Assembly: GCA_903832775.1 (NCBI GenBank)
Contig: CAILCX010000176.1
Location: 1-64,000 of the forward strand
Source: an uncultured Methylobacter sp.
GTDB taxonomy: Bacteria > Pseudomonadota > Gammaproteobacteria > Methylococcales > Methylomonadaceae
Length of the DNA: 64,000 bases
Direction: 5' to 3'
Shown here piece by piece: positions 47,450 through 56,622 of this stretch; position 1 is the stretch's first letter; each line of letters opens with the position of its first letter. A program made the translations under genes and the position numbers. A model generated the notes under the pieces. The model made no database searches. It saw nothing but the letters and a program-made list of their open reading frames with translations, and had not been told where the DNA came from.

Positions 47450-47745
47450 AAGTCCATGTTCTTCGATCAGCCGTCAATTATCTCGCAAAAGCCCGTAAAT
47501 TTTATGATCGCCAGGAAGCAGGGATTGGTGATTATTTTTTTGACAGTTTTTTTTCTGAAATAGATTCACTGGTTCTTTTTGGTGGGATTCATTCAGTTCA
47601 TTTCGGTTTTCACCGTCTTCTGGCAAAGCGGTTTCCCTACGCAATTTATTACAAGGTTCGAAATGGTGAAGCTATCGTATTTCGTGTGCTTGATTGCAGG
47701 CACGATCCAAATCGACTTCGTGTGATTTTTGAAGCTATTAAATAA
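47446..47745 (+). CDS. RelE/ParE-family toxin
   Basis: 99 residues with the RelE/ParE superfamily pattern: an N-terminal helix pair (NYLAKARKFYDRQEAGIGDYFFDSFFSE) and the C-terminal core RFPYAIYYKVR followed by FRVLDCRHDPNR. Members cleave ribosome-bound mRNA (RelE) or poison gyrase (ParE); which applies is not decidable. It lies between the electron-transfer cluster and the UbiE-like gene and starts inside the antitoxin stop. Confidence 0.83.
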   Translation: MKVHVLRSAVNYLAKARKFYDRQEAGIGDYFFDSFFSEIDSLVLFGGIHSVHFGFHRLLAKRFPYAIYYKVRNGEAIVFRVLDCRHDPNRLRVIFEAIK

Positions 47746-47835
47746 AGGCAAGCGAAATTTTATAAAGGGGAAGTCCACTTTAAATCTACTTGCAGTACAT
47801 AAATAATCACCAACCACTTTAGGAACACTATCTCT

Positions 47836-48597
47836 ATGGCTTTACCTCCACTAACCAAACGTGAACAAGTACGCGAATCAGCTTTTAGCACGGTTTGGTC
47901 TGAACAACTAAATGATGCGTTTAAAAACATTGCACCTTATTATGACCGTGGCAATCAGGTCGCCAGCTTGGGTTGCTGGAACTGGTTTTTACGTACCTTT
48001 ATGTCGATGATTGAAGTACAGCCAAATCAGCGCGTACTTGATGTCTGTGCTGGCACCAATGCGATAGGCATAGCTTTGCTTAAACGTGAACCAACATTGG
48101 AAATCAACGCTGTTGATCGTAGTGTCGATATGCAGGAAGTAGGTCGTCAACGGGCTGAGAAATTAGGTTTCAAGATTAATAGCACGATTGCTGATGTTCA
48201 TACTTTACCTTTTCCCGATAACCATTTTGATGTGGTGACCTTGCAATTTGCCTCGCGTCATTTAAAAATCGCCCACATGTTCGGCGAGATTAATCGCGTT
48301 TTAAAACCTGGTGGACATTTTTATCATTGCGATATGTTACGACCCAGCAATAAAGTTGTAGAAAAAGTTTATTACGCTTATTTACGCTTGTGTCTGAGCG
48401 GTACGGGTTTGCTGTTTCGCAGCAGTCCTGAGGCCTACAATTTGATTCAGTATTTTATCAGCGCGCTGGAAATTTTTTATTCAACTGAAGAGTTGTCTAT
48501 TTTGCTGGAAGAACAGGGTTACACAGAAGTTTCGGCAAAAGCCATCTTTTCAGGGATGCTAGGTTGCCATAGTGCGCGTAAGCCTTTGGTGGTTTGA
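47836..48597 (+). CDS. UbiE/COQ5-like class I SAM methyltransferase
   Basis: 253 residues. Motif I is VLDVCAGTNAIGIALL and motif II is NAVDRSVDM. A UbiE-like stretch LPFPDNHFDVVTLQFASRHL and INRVLKPGGHFYHCDM follow. It resembles the ubiquinone/menaquinone C-methylase family but is not the canonical UbiE, whose usual neighbours ubiJ and ubiB are absent. A quinone or similar isoprenoid substrate is possible. It ends 37 bp before a convergent-gene hairpin. Confidence 0.75.
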   Translation: MALPPLTKREQVRESAFSTVWSEQLNDAFKNIAPYYDRGNQVASLGCWNWFLRTFMSMIEVQPNQRVLDVCAGTNAIGIALLKREPTLEINAVDRSVDMQEVGRQRAEKLGFKINSTIADVHTLPFPDNHFDVVTLQFASRHLKIAHMFGEINRVLKPGGHFYHCDMLRPSNKVVEKVYYAYLRLCLSGTGLLFRSSPEAYNLIQYFISALEIFYSTEELSILLEEQGYTEVSAKAIFSGMLGCHSARKPLVV

Positions 48598-48633
48598 TTT
48601 TCCAAGGCCTACAAACGATTGTGGTTAATATTG

Positions 48634-48669
48634 ATCCCGCCTAAACGCAAATGCGAGTTTAGGCGGGAT
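48634..48669. terminator. bidirectional terminator
   Basis: ATCCCGCCTAAAC (48634-48646) and GTTTAGGCGGGAT (48657-48669) form a perfect 13-bp stem. TGATTTT follows on the plus strand. It lies between convergent methyltransferase and ispG genes. Confidence 0.8.
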
Positions 48670-48674
48670 TGATT

Positions 48675-49892
48675 TTAAGCCGCGTAATGCGTTTCGATAT
48701 AGCGTTGCACGATTTCCTGGAATTCTTCCGCAATTCTGTCGCCCTTTAAGGTAACGGTTTTTTCGCCATCTTCATAAACCGGCGCTACCGGTGTTTCACC
48801 AGTACCGGGAAGGCTGATACCGATATTGGCGCTTTTGCTTTCGCCCGGTCCATTAACCACACAGCCCATAACCGCAACTTCCATCGTTTCCACGCCGGGA
48901 TATTGGGTGCGCCAGACTGGCATTTGATCGCGCAGATAACCTTGAATATCCATCGCCAGTTTTTGGAAATAATCGCTGGTGGTGCGACCGCAACCGGGGC
49001 AGGAGATAACCATCGGGGTGAACGAGCGAAAGCCCATGGTTTGGAGTATTTCCTGGCCAACGATAACTTCCTGGGTTCTGGAAGCGCCGGGTTCTGGGGT
49101 CAGGGAAATGCGAATGGTGTCGCCGATGCCTTGTTGCATCAATACCGATAAAGCGGCAGAGGAAGACACGATGCCTTTGGAGCCTATGCCGGCTTCGGTC
49201 AGTCCCAAATGCAGCGCATAATCGCAACGGCTGGACAGGTCTTGATAAATATTGATCAGTTCCTGAACATTGCTGATTTTGCAGGATAAGATAATTTGGT
49301 TTTTGCTGAGTCCAATTTCTTCGGCTTTAGCGGCGCTTTCTAGGGCGGACAAGACGATGGCTTTTCGGGTAACGGCAGCTAGGGGTTCGGGTGTTTGTAA
49401 GTTCCTGTTTTCATCGAGCAAACGGGTTAATACCGCTTGATCCAAACTGCCGCCGTTGACGCCGATACGGACTGGTTTGTTATATTGACAGGCAAATTCG
49501 ATCATTTGCTGGAATTGTGGGTCACGGCTTTTACCGCGTCCTACGTTGCCGGGATTAATGCGGTATTTATCCAAGGCCTGGGCGCAGTCTGGATATTTTT
49601 CCAAGAGTTTATGGCCGTTAAAATGAAAATCGCCAACGATCGGTGTGTGGTTGCCTTTTTTGTCCAACTGGTTGCGGATTTCGGCAACAGCTTTGGCAGC
49701 TTCTTCAGAGTTGACGGTTATTCTGACCAGTTCTGAACCCGCATCAGCCAGTTCGATGATCTGGTTAACAGTAGCCAAAACATTAACGGTATCGGTATTA
49801 GTCATCGACTGAACAACGATAGGCGCGCCGCCACCGACTTTAACATCGCCGACTAAAACTTGATGAGTGATTTTTCTAAGGCTGATAGACAT
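48675..49892 (-). CDS. ispG: (E)-4-hydroxy-3-methylbut-2-enyl-diphosphate synthase
   Basis: IspG performs the penultimate MEP-pathway step with a 4Fe-4S cluster. The N-terminal TIM barrel begins [16 protein letters not shown]. Cluster cysteines are in ISCPGCGRT and GCVVNGPGE. 405 residues, the short form without the plant insert. The ORF-track start is a TTG; I chose the ATG at 49892 ([11 protein letters not shown]). No ispG partner gene (hisS, pilW) is adjacent. Confidence 0.96.
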   Translation of the reverse strand: MSISLRKITHQVLVGDVKVGGGAPIVVQSMTNTDTVNVLATVNQIIELADAGSELVRITVNSEEAAKAVAEIRNQLDKKGNHTPIVGDFHFNGHKLLEKYPDCAQALDKYRINPGNVGRGKSRDPQFQQMIEFACQYNKPVRIGVNGGSLDQAVLTRLLDENRNLQTPEPLAAVTRKAIVLSALESAAKAEEIGLSKNQIILSCKISNVQELINIYQDLSSRCDYALHLGLTEAGIGSKGIVSSSAALSVLMQQGIGDTIRISLTPEPGASRTQEVIVGQEILQTMGFRSFTPMVISCPGCGRTTSDYFQKLAMDIQGYLRDQMPVWRTQYPGVETMEVAVMGCVVNGPGESKSANIGISLPGTGETPVAPVYEDGEKTVTLKGDRIAEEFQEIVQRYIETHYAA

Positions 49893-49979
49893 GTGCAAAA
49901 TCTTTTTGAAAAGGTTACAGTTAACGGGAATATTGTTGTTAAATTATACGCTGATACAGCCAATTGAGTAGAGTTTAGT

Positions 49980-50708
49980 GTGAGGATAAATTATTTTTCT
50001 GATGTACATCTGGAGTTCGGTATGCTGGAAGTGCCGAATAATGACGCGGACATCATCGTTGCAGCAGGTGATATCGGCATTAGTACGCAAGGTTTGGAGT
50101 GGTTGAAAACGCTCAATAAACCGGTTATTTATGTGGCAGGCAATCACGAGTTTTATACTCATGACTATCAGGAAACTTTATTGTCGCTACGCAGGCAGTG
50201 CGCTGATAGCAATATTAATTTTCTTGAAAATGACTGTTTTGTTTTTCAGGGTGTGCGTTTTTTAGGTTGCACGCTATGGGCAGATTTGTTTGTAGATGGT
50301 GAAAAAAAGGCCGAGGCTTTAGGCAAGACCTTAAATGACTTCAGGAAGATTCAATTCGAGCAAAAGCCTTTTGATACGCTGGAGTTTAGTCATTTACATC
50401 AAATTTCAAAAAAGTGGCTAAAAGATGAATTAGCCCGGCCCTTTGCCGGTAAAACAGTGGTCGTAACCCATCATGCACCTTCCATGTGGAGTTGGAAAGA
50501 TTCTGCTGAGGCGCTTAAGAAAATTGCCTATTGCAATGATTTAAAGTATTTTTTACATGAAAATGAAATTGAAGTCTGGTTTCATGGTCATGTTCATAGT
50601 CCGGCAGATTATCGTATTGCAGGCGCCAGAATCTTGTGTAATCCCAGAGGTTACATCGGCAAGAAACTGGTTCCCGGTTTTGATCCGAACAGGGTGGTGG
50701 ATATTTAA
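49980..50708 (+). CDS. calcineurin-like metallophosphoesterase
   Basis: 242-residue cytoplasmic protein with the five metallophosphoesterase motifs in order: DVH, AAGDIG, VAGNHEFY, VTHHAP and FHGHVH, which bind two metal ions. Substrate unknown (nucleotide or phosphoprotein). The start is GTG at 49980 (MRINYFSDVH), which fits the family's start just before the first motif. It lies divergent from ispG, close to its start. Confidence 0.85.
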   Translation: MRINYFSDVHLEFGMLEVPNNDADIIVAAGDIGISTQGLEWLKTLNKPVIYVAGNHEFYTHDYQETLLSLRRQCADSNINFLENDCFVFQGVRFLGCTLWADLFVDGEKKAEALGKTLNDFRKIQFEQKPFDTLEFSHLHQISKKWLKDELARPFAGKTVVVTHHAPSMWSWKDSAEALKKIAYCNDLKYFLHENEIEVWFHGHVHSPADYRIAGARILCNPRGYIGKKLVPGFDPNRVVDI

Positions 50709-50719
50709 TATTAAATGGC

Positions 50720-50757
50720 TGTGTAAATGATAAATCCTTAAAGCTATCATTTACACA
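50720..50757. terminator. hairpin between convergent genes
   Basis: TGTGTAAATGATA (50720-50732) and TATCATTTACACA (50745-50757) are perfect 13-bp inverted copies around 12 bases, 11 bp after the phosphoesterase stop. No T run follows. Confidence 0.6.
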
Positions 50758-50786
50758 TCAGTTTGAATTGTTAACTGATATTACTA

Positions 50787-50829
50787 TCGCGACGGGGTTT
50801 TTTAATCGGGTTCTTGCAACCCATCGCGA
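50787..50829 (-). terminator. hairpin after NUDIX gene
   Basis: TCGCGA (50787-50792) and TCGCGA (50824-50829) bracket a GGGGTT ... AACCC pairing, giving an interrupted 11-bp stem. It is 21 bp downstream of the minus-strand NUDIX gene stop. Confidence 0.4.
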
Positions 50830-50850
50830 GATCATTTATTAATTCGGCTG

Positions 50851-51453
50851 TCATTTAACTCCCCACTCTTGTCTGAGTTTTTGTCTGTTTAAAGCCAGCC
50901 ACTGGATTGCAATGATCGGTATTGCCGAGTCTATTTCACCGTTTTCAAGCATAAGATAGGCTTCATCAAAGGATACAGTTCGTACCCAGATATCTTCATC
51001 TTCATGGTCAAGGCCATGAATACCCCCGACTGTAGTGCTATCAACCTTGCCGCAAAACAGCGTGATCCATTCGGATGACCCGCCTGGCGTGGTATAAAAT
51101 TCGTTAATAACCATCAGTTGCTGAATTTCACAGCCGGCTTCTTCCAGAGATTCGCGATAGGCAACTGCTTCGGCAACTTCTCCTTCCTCGATGGCGCCGG
51201 CAACAATCTCCACCAGCCAGGCTTTATCCGCTTTTAAAATAGCGCCAGTTCTGAATTGTTCGATCAACACCACTTTGTCGGCATCCGGGTCATATAACAG
51301 TACCGCAACGCAGTTGCCGCGCCGAAATAACTCTCTGGTGATTTCAGAACTCCAGCCGCCGCCATACAAAGTGTGTTTAAGGCGGTATCGTTCAAGACGA
51401 AAAAAACCCTGGTAAATGACCTCCTTATTTAATATTTCAAACTTCTTATCCAT
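50851..51453 (-). CDS. ADP-ribose pyrophosphatase-type NUDIX hydrolase
   Basis: NudF-like enzymes hydrolyse ADP-ribose to AMP and ribose 5-phosphate. The NUDIX box is in the GAIEEGEVAEAVAYRESLEE segment, followed by the NudF-typical YTTPGGSSEW loop. The ORF-track start is far upstream; I chose the ATG at 51453 (MDKKFEILNKE, 200 residues). It lies inside the last codons of the upstream gene (8-bp overlap), so the two genes are coupled. Confidence 0.88.
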   Translation of the reverse strand: MDKKFEILNKEVIYQGFFRLERYRLKHTLYGGGWSSEITRELFRRGNCVAVLLYDPDADKVVLIEQFRTGAILKADKAWLVEIVAGAIEEGEVAEAVAYRESLEEAGCEIQQLMVINEFYTTPGGSSEWITLFCGKVDSTTVGGIHGLDHEDEDIWVRTVSFDEAYLMLENGEIDSAIPIIAIQWLALNRQKLRQEWGVK

Positions 51454-52561
51454 GGTTGCCTTTGTATTCGACCTTATAAATGACACCCAGCTTGTCATCA
51501 CTGATTAACAGGCTACCATTGGGCATTTCCAGTACGTCAACAGGGCGCCCAAGGACTTCATTGCTTTTGCTTAGCCAGCCGTCAATAAAGGTTTGTTCGG
51601 AAATCGGTTTGCCTTGATTAAATTTAACCAGCGCGATGCGATAACCTTGCGGCTCAGACCGGTTCCAGGAACCATGTTGTGCGACAAATAATTGCTGATG
51701 AAATTCGGCTGGAAAGTGTTTGCCACGATAAAAACGCAATCCCAGCGGAGCGCTATGAGCTTTGAATTTCCAAACCGGTGCGGTAAATTGTCGACATTTT
51801 TTATCTGAGGAATAGTCAGGATCTGGGGTGTCGCCGCCATGACAATAAGGAAAACCAAAATGCTCACCTGAAGTCGTCCATTGATTAAGTTCATCAGCTG
51901 GTAAATCATCACCCAAATAATCGCGGCCATTATCGGTAAAAAACAGGGCACTGGTTTCCGGATTCCAGTCAAAGCCTACGGAACTGCGGATGCCTCTGGC
52001 AAGTTGTTCAAAGCCGCTACCATTGGTATTTAAACGAACCAGTGAGCTGAAGATCGGTTTATCAGGTTCGCAAATATTGCAGGGTGCGCCGACTGACGTG
52101 TAGAGTTTGTTATCGGGACCGATTCGTAGATATTTCCAGCCGTGATGTTGCTCTGAAGGGAATTGATCGTATACGACAACCGCTTTGGGCGGATATGCTA
52201 ACTGCTGCGTGATATGGTCGAAACGAATGATGCGGTTAACTTCGGCAACATAAAGGGTGTCATCTTTATAAGCAACACCGTTAGGCATATAGAGTTGGCT
52301 GGCAAGAACATAGCGTTTATCGGCGAGGCCATCGTTATTACTGTCTTGCACGGCATAAACTACGCCTTCTTTCCCTGAACCGACAAAAACTATTCCGTTA
52401 TTTCCCAAGGCCAAACTGCGGGCATTGGGCAGGTTTTCAGCGAAAATAGATATCGTAAATCCGGGCGGCAGTTTTAGTTGGCTAAGTAGGTCTTTATGAC
52501 TATTGTCTTGGGCAAGGGCAAAACAAGGCAATAAAAACAAAATTACTTTTATAATAAGCAT
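51446..52561 (-). CDS. exported sorbosone-dehydrogenase-like (PQQ-type) beta-propeller protein
   Basis: 371 residues with a signal peptide (LLPCFALAQD) and a beta-propeller of the sorbosone/glucose dehydrogenase family: LKLPPGFTISIFAENLPNAR, GSGKEGVVYAV, MPNGVAYKDDTLYVAE, the calcium/PQQ-region segments HHGWKYLRIGPDNKLY and FFTDNGRDYLGDD, and the C-terminal GRPVDVLEMPNGSLLISDD. The start was moved to the ATG at 52561, which is 6 bases after AAGGAG. PQQ use and substrate are inferred from family only. It overlaps the NUDIX gene. Confidence 0.85.
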   Translation of the reverse strand: MLIIKVILFLLPCFALAQDNSHKDLLSQLKLPPGFTISIFAENLPNARSLALGNNGIVFVGSGKEGVVYAVQDSNNDGLADKRYVLASQLYMPNGVAYKDDTLYVAEVNRIIRFDHITQQLAYPPKAVVVYDQFPSEQHHGWKYLRIGPDNKLYTSVGAPCNICEPDKPIFSSLVRLNTNGSGFEQLARGIRSSVGFDWNPETSALFFTDNGRDYLGDDLPADELNQWTTSGEHFGFPYCHGGDTPDPDYSSDKKCRQFTAPVWKFKAHSAPLGLRFYRGKHFPAEFHQQLFVAQHGSWNRSEPQGYRIALVKFNQGKPISEQTFIDGWLSKSNEVLGRPVDVLEMPNGSLLISDDKLGVIYKVEYKGNHG

Positions 52562-52677
52562 CGGAATCTCCTTCATCAATAAACTTTAAGTTATATTAGC
52601 ACTGGTGGTAGGGTTGGAATTTGTTATTTACTCCCCCATATTGATCAAACCTTAACATAATTCAAAAGGCTAAAGTT

Positions 52678-53553
52678 ATGATGCGTATATTTCTTTTTTT
52701 GGCGACCAATGCGGCTATCTTGGTTGTGGTCAGTATAATTTTTAATGTTTTGGGCTTAAGCGGCACGCTGGATGCCCAAGGCGTTGATCTTAATCTTAAT
52801 GCTCTTTTAGTCATGTCGGCAGTTATTGGCATGACCGGTTCGGTTATTTCGTTGGCGATGTCCAAGTGGTCAGCGAAAAAAGCGATGGGTGTACGGGTAA
52901 TTGTGCAACCCCAGAATCAAACCGAACAATGGCTGTTCGACATTGTTGCTAAATTGGCTAGGCAGGCAGATATCGGCATGCCCGAAGTTGGCATTTTCGA
53001 AACGCCCGAATCCAATGCCTTTGCAACCGGTATGAGTAAAAATAGTGCCTTGGTGGCCGTCAGTACCGGTTTGCTACGAAACATGAATGCCGATGAAGTT
53101 GAAGCGGTTGTCGGTCATGAAATCAGTCATGTTGCCAATGGCGATATGGTGACGATGGCTTTAATGCAGGGTGTAGTCAATACTTTTGTTTACTTTTTTG
53201 CGACTATCATCGGTCATGTTGTTGATCGGGTGGTGTTTAAAACCGAACGTGGTTATGGCCCGGCTTATTACATTACCCAGATGGTGGCACAGCTAGTGTT
53301 GGGTATTTTGGCGTCTATGCTGGTTATGTGGTTCTCAAGGTATCGTGAATTTAAGGCTGACGCGGGCGGCGCAAAACTGGCTGGACGTGAAAAAATGATT
53401 GGCGCGCTGCGTGCCTTGCAACGCGGTCAGGAAGCGGTTGAGCTTCCGGGCCAATTGGCAGCATTCGGTATTAACGGTGGCGGTGTCAGCAAGTTTTTTA
53501 TGAGTCATCCGCCTTTGGAAGAGCGCATTGCCGCCTTGCAAAACAATCGTTAA
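52678..53553 (+). CDS. htpX: HtpX membrane metalloprotease
   Basis: HtpX is a heat-shock zinc protease in the inner membrane that degrades misassembled membrane proteins. Two N-terminal helices (about 1-25, 42-62) precede the zinc motif HEISH at 147-151. Two more helices and REFKADAGGA, with the third zinc ligand (glutamate), follow. The C-terminus MSHPPLEERIAAL is family-typical. 291 residues match E. coli (293). Two adjacent ATGs (52678 and 52681) are equally possible starts. Confidence 0.95.
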   Translation: MMRIFLFLATNAAILVVVSIIFNVLGLSGTLDAQGVDLNLNALLVMSAVIGMTGSVISLAMSKWSAKKAMGVRVIVQPQNQTEQWLFDIVAKLARQADIGMPEVGIFETPESNAFATGMSKNSALVAVSTGLLRNMNADEVEAVVGHEISHVANGDMVTMALMQGVVNTFVYFFATIIGHVVDRVVFKTERGYGPAYYITQMVAQLVLGILASMLVMWFSRYREFKADAGGAKLAGREKMIGALRALQRGQEAVELPGQLAAFGINGGGVSKFFMSHPPLEERIAALQNNR

Positions 53554-53595
53554 TGAATGAGTTGGCTGAAAATTACTTTCAGCTTGTGAGAGTGG

Positions 53596-53624
53596 AGGCG
53601 CATCTTGTGCGATCTGATGCGCCT
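53596..53624 (+). terminator. hairpin downstream of htpX
   Basis: AGGCGCATC (53596-53604) and GATGCGCCT (53616-53624) form a perfect 9-bp stem, 43 bp after the htpX stop. It is followed by TGTTCC rather than a long T run. Confidence 0.5.
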
Positions 53625-53731
53625 TGTTCCTAAATACATCCTTTAGATTAAGGGAGATTTAGGAAATAACTTGAGTAATAAGAACTCTCCAGAATGGAGA
53701 AGGGAATTATAATTAAGTTGATTTCTCTACC

Positions 53732-53965
53732 ATGATCCAAAACCAGTTTATCCGATTTAAACTATCTTTGTCTTACGATCAATTTTTTCAGGTCTATCAA
53801 GGCATAGCCAAAAATGTGTCAGTTATCGCCGAGGATGGCCGCAGAGTGGCTTTTCCTGCAGGTAGAATTCAATCTTTTTTGACCCGGCAAGGCATTAACG
53901 GCTATTTTGAAATGGAATTAACACCTGAAAATAAATTTGTCAGCATTAAAAAAATTGAATGCTGA
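53732..53965 (+). CDS. DUF2835 family protein
   Basis: 77-residue protein whose pattern FKLSLSYDQFFQVYQGIAKNV, a VAFPAGRI segment and GINGYFEMEL matches the short gammaproteobacterial DUF2835 family. No function is established. It precedes the DUF445 gene by 6 bp, and the two are probably co-transcribed. Confidence 0.85.
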   Translation: MIQNQFIRFKLSLSYDQFFQVYQGIAKNVSVIAEDGRRVAFPAGRIQSFLTRQGINGYFEMELTPENKFVSIKKIEC

Positions 53966-53971
53966 TTTGTA

Positions 53972-54754
53972 ATGAAAAATCCCTATCACAAAAAACTACG
54001 AATTATTACCCAAGAAATGATTAACGAATATAAAGAATACCTGGAAAACAAAAGTTTTATGACCAATCTCATTTCGGTGGGTGTTATTTTTATAGGCTAT
54101 ATATGGCCTGGGCAATCGGAGTTTATCAAATCGATTGGTTTTTTTGCGCTTTCGGGAGCCATTACCAATTGGTTGGCTATTCATATGCTGTTTGAGAAAG
54201 TGCCTTATTTATATGGCTCAGGCGTCATACCCGCGCGGTTTGAAGAATTCAAACTGTCGATTAAACAATTGATGATGCAGCAATTTTTTACCGCAGAAAA
54301 TATCGAACAATTTATCGAATCCGAAGAGGAGCAAGGTAAAGGCGTGTTAAATCTGGAGCCTTTGTTGAATGCCGTTAATTATGACAAGGTCTACGAAGGC
54401 TTGGTTTCCTCGATTATGGAATCTTCTTTTGGCGGTATGTTGATGATGATGGGAGGTGAAGAAGCATTGGTTCCTTTAAAAGAACCTTTTACCGAAAAAA
54501 TGAAAATCACCCTCACTGAAATGGTTGACTCAGACCGCTTTAAAACGGCGTTAAAACAGGGTCTGGATGCACATAAAATTGGCGGCGATATTATTGGTAA
54601 AATTGAATCAGTCATTGATAAACGCCTTAGTGAGTTAACGCCGCAATTGGTTAAGGAAATGGTTCAGGCAATTATTCGCGAGCATTTGGGCTGGCTGGTT
54701 GTTTGGGGTGGCGTCTTCGGCGGATTGATGGGCGCTTTGTTCGCTTTTGCCTGA
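53972..54754 (+). CDS. DUF445 family membrane protein
   Basis: 260 residues. N-terminal hydrophobic segment (about 30-60) and SGAITNWLAIHMLFEK, then a YGSGVIPARFEEFK motif. A long helical/coiled soluble region (about 90-235) runs to a last C-terminal hydrophobic segment (LGWLVVWGGVFGGLMGALFAF). This is the DUF445 architecture of two membrane anchors around a helical domain. Function unknown. Its stop overlaps the hydrolase start by one base (TGATG). Confidence 0.88.
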   Translation: MKNPYHKKLRIITQEMINEYKEYLENKSFMTNLISVGVIFIGYIWPGQSEFIKSIGFFALSGAITNWLAIHMLFEKVPYLYGSGVIPARFEEFKLSIKQLMMQQFFTAENIEQFIESEEEQGKGVLNLEPLLNAVNYDKVYEGLVSSIMESSFGGMLMMMGGEEALVPLKEPFTEKMKITLTEMVDSDRFKTALKQGLDAHKIGGDIIGKIESVIDKRLSELTPQLVKEMVQAIIREHLGWLVVWGGVFGGLMGALFAFA

Positions 54755-55524
54755 TGGATACGGTCGCGCTGACATTTGAGGAATTTGGCAATCCGGATCA
54801 TTCTCCGTTGATTATCCTGCATGGTTTTTTTGCTTCATCGCGTAACTGGCGTCAGATTGCACAAAAACTATCCTCGCAGTTTCATGTTTATGTTCCTGAT
54901 ATGCGTAATCACGGGGCATCGATTCATCATCCGCTAATGAATTATCCGGTGATGGCCGCCGATTTGCTGCGTTTTATGGATGATCGGGGCTTGGAAAAGG
55001 CCGGTCTATTGGGGCACAGCATGGGCGGCAAGGTGGCCATGTGGTTTGCACTGACAGCGCGCCAAAGGTTGGCTAAGCTGATTGTGGCCGACATTGCCCC
55101 GGTCAGTTATCAACACAGTTTTGACAATACCATACTCGCGTTAAAATCAATATCGCTGGCTGAGATTAATAACCGTAAACAGGCTGAAATACTACTTGCA
55201 GCGCACATACCAGAGCTGAGTTATCGTCAGTTTCTGCTGCAAAACATGATTCTAAAAGACGGAAAATATTGCTGGCGAGTAAATCTTGATATATTTCATG
55301 AAATGGCCCCTTTTATAGCCGCATTTCCGAAAACCGAGGACTTAGAGGCTTTTACGGATGAAGTATTATTTATTGCGGGAGGCGATTCAGATTTCGTTCA
55401 GCCTGAGGCTATAAACTCTTTATTCCCAAAAGCGATTATTAATACCATAGACCAGGCGGGACATTGGCTGCATGTGCAGCAACCGGATATTTTTACGACG
55501 CAGGTTGCAAGGTTTTTAGTTTAA
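54754..55524 (+). CDS. alpha/beta hydrolase, YbfF-like esterase
   Basis: 256-residue soluble hydrolase. The oxyanion region is HGFFASSRNW, the nucleophile elbow GHSMGGKVAM has the catalytic serine, and candidates for the acid and base are GGDSDF and AGHWLH. It resembles E. coli YbfF. The ORF-track start (54703) is in the DUF445 coding region and unsupported; the ATG at 54754 shares a base with the DUF445 stop and begins MDTVALTFEE. A rho-independent terminator follows. Confidence 0.87.
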   Translation: MDTVALTFEEFGNPDHSPLIILHGFFASSRNWRQIAQKLSSQFHVYVPDMRNHGASIHHPLMNYPVMAADLLRFMDDRGLEKAGLLGHSMGGKVAMWFALTARQRLAKLIVADIAPVSYQHSFDNTILALKSISLAEINNRKQAEILLAAHIPELSYRQFLLQNMILKDGKYCWRVNLDIFHEMAPFIAAFPKTEDLEAFTDEVLFIAGGDSDFVQPEAINSLFPKAIINTIDQAGHWLHVQQPDIFTTQVARFLV

Positions 55525-55579
55525 AATAGGAAAGTAGGGGTGACCCAGGTTACCAAACGCCATCAATGGCAGGGATGAT

Positions 55580-55608
55580 TCAAGGCTTTAATCAGTCTTG
55601 GGTTTTTT
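55580..55608 (+). terminator. intrinsic terminator of hydrolase gene
   Basis: TCAAGGCT (55580-55587) pairs, with G-T wobbles, with AGTCTTGG (55594-55601), followed by TTTTTT. It overlaps the ORF-track galU start, which supports the later galU start at 55640. Confidence 0.65.
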
Positions 55609-55639
55609 AATGATCCGTTATTATCGAGTATATCTGAAG

Positions 55640-56521
55640 ATGAATTTAAAAATTAAAAAAGCAGTTTTTCCGGTTGCGGGTCTTGGAACCCGTTTTTTAC
55701 CTGCCACCAAAGCCAGCCCCAAGGAAATGTTGCCGGTTGTTGACAAGCCTTTGATTCAGTATTGTGTTGAAGAAGCCGTGGCTGCCGGTGTTGATACGAT
55801 TATATTTGTGACTGGCCGTAGTAAAAACGTGATCATGGATCACTTTGACAAAGCCTACGAACTTGAAAATGAATTGATTATTCGGGGTAAAACTGAAACC
55901 TTGAAAATGATTCGGGAAATGATGCCACCGAATGTTTCATTTGTGTTTATACGCCAGCCTGAGGCTTTGGGTTTGGGTCATGCGGTACTGTGTGCCAAGT
56001 CTGTTGTCGGTGATGAACCTTTTGCCGTTATTCTTGCAGACGACTTGATCACCAATTCAGGCGGTGCCGGTTGTTTGACCCAAATGGTTGAACAATATGA
56101 TCAGAACCAGTGCAGCATCTTAGGCGTAGAAAGGGTTAATCCGCAGGAAACCGACAAATACGGTATTGTCAAAACCAAAGAAATATCTTCGTCAGTGGGC
56201 TTGGTTGAACTGATAGTTGAAAAACCGGCACCAGAAAGAGCTCCGTCAAATCTGGGTGTGGTTGGGCGTTATATTTTAACCCCGGCGATTTTTGAAAAGA
56301 TTGAAACAACTGAAAGAGGCGCTGGTGGTGAAATTCAGTTAACTGATGCTATCGCAGCCTTAATGACAGATGAACAGGTATTGGCTTTTGAGTTTGATGG
56401 AAAACGTTATGATTGCGGATCGAAGCTAGGTTATTTACAGGCAACCGTTGAGTTTGGTTTGATGCATGAAGAGTTGAAAGGTGATTTCCTGGATTATCTG
56501 AGAAATCTGGTTTTGGATTAA
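55640..56521 (+). CDS. galU: UTP-glucose-1-phosphate uridylyltransferase
   Basis: GalU makes UDP-glucose for envelope polysaccharides. The N-terminal nucleotidyltransferase motif KKAVFPVAGLGTRFLPATKA, the ADDLI metal motif, VEKPAPERAPSN and GGEIQLTDAI are all present. I chose the ATG at 55640 (MNLKIKKAVF, 293 residues) over the TTG-based start; another in-frame ATG exists at 55610. Followed by tandem terminators. Confidence 0.95.
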   Translation: MNLKIKKAVFPVAGLGTRFLPATKASPKEMLPVVDKPLIQYCVEEAVAAGVDTIIFVTGRSKNVIMDHFDKAYELENELIIRGKTETLKMIREMMPPNVSFVFIRQPEALGLGHAVLCAKSVVGDEPFAVILADDLITNSGGAGCLTQMVEQYDQNQCSILGVERVNPQETDKYGIVKTKEISSSVGLVELIVEKPAPERAPSNLGVVGRYILTPAIFEKIETTERGAGGEIQLTDAIAALMTDEQVLAFEFDGKRYDCGSKLGYLQATVEFGLMHEELKGDFLDYLRNLVLD

Positions 56522-56540
56522 GTTAATGTAGAGAAACTGG

Positions 56541-56558
56541 GGGCGGATTTATTCGCCC
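56541..56558 (+). terminator. first of two hairpins after galU
   Basis: GGGCG (56541-56545) pairs with CGCCC (56554-56558) around 8 bases, followed by TTTC. It lies 19 bp after the galU stop. Confidence 0.5.
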
Positions 56559-56569
56559 TTTCAATATTA

Positions 56570-56610
56570 AAAAAGCCACAAAGAAGGTTTGCCATTCTTT
56601 GTGGCTTTTT
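56570..56610. terminator. bidirectional terminator between galU and RND gene
   Basis: AAAAAGCCACAAAGAA (56570-56585) and TTCTTTGTGGCTTTTT (56595-56610) are perfect 16-base inverted copies around a 9-base loop. The A and T tracts let it terminate both galU and the convergent RND gene. Confidence 0.9.
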
Positions 56611-56622
56611 AATTAAGGGGGG

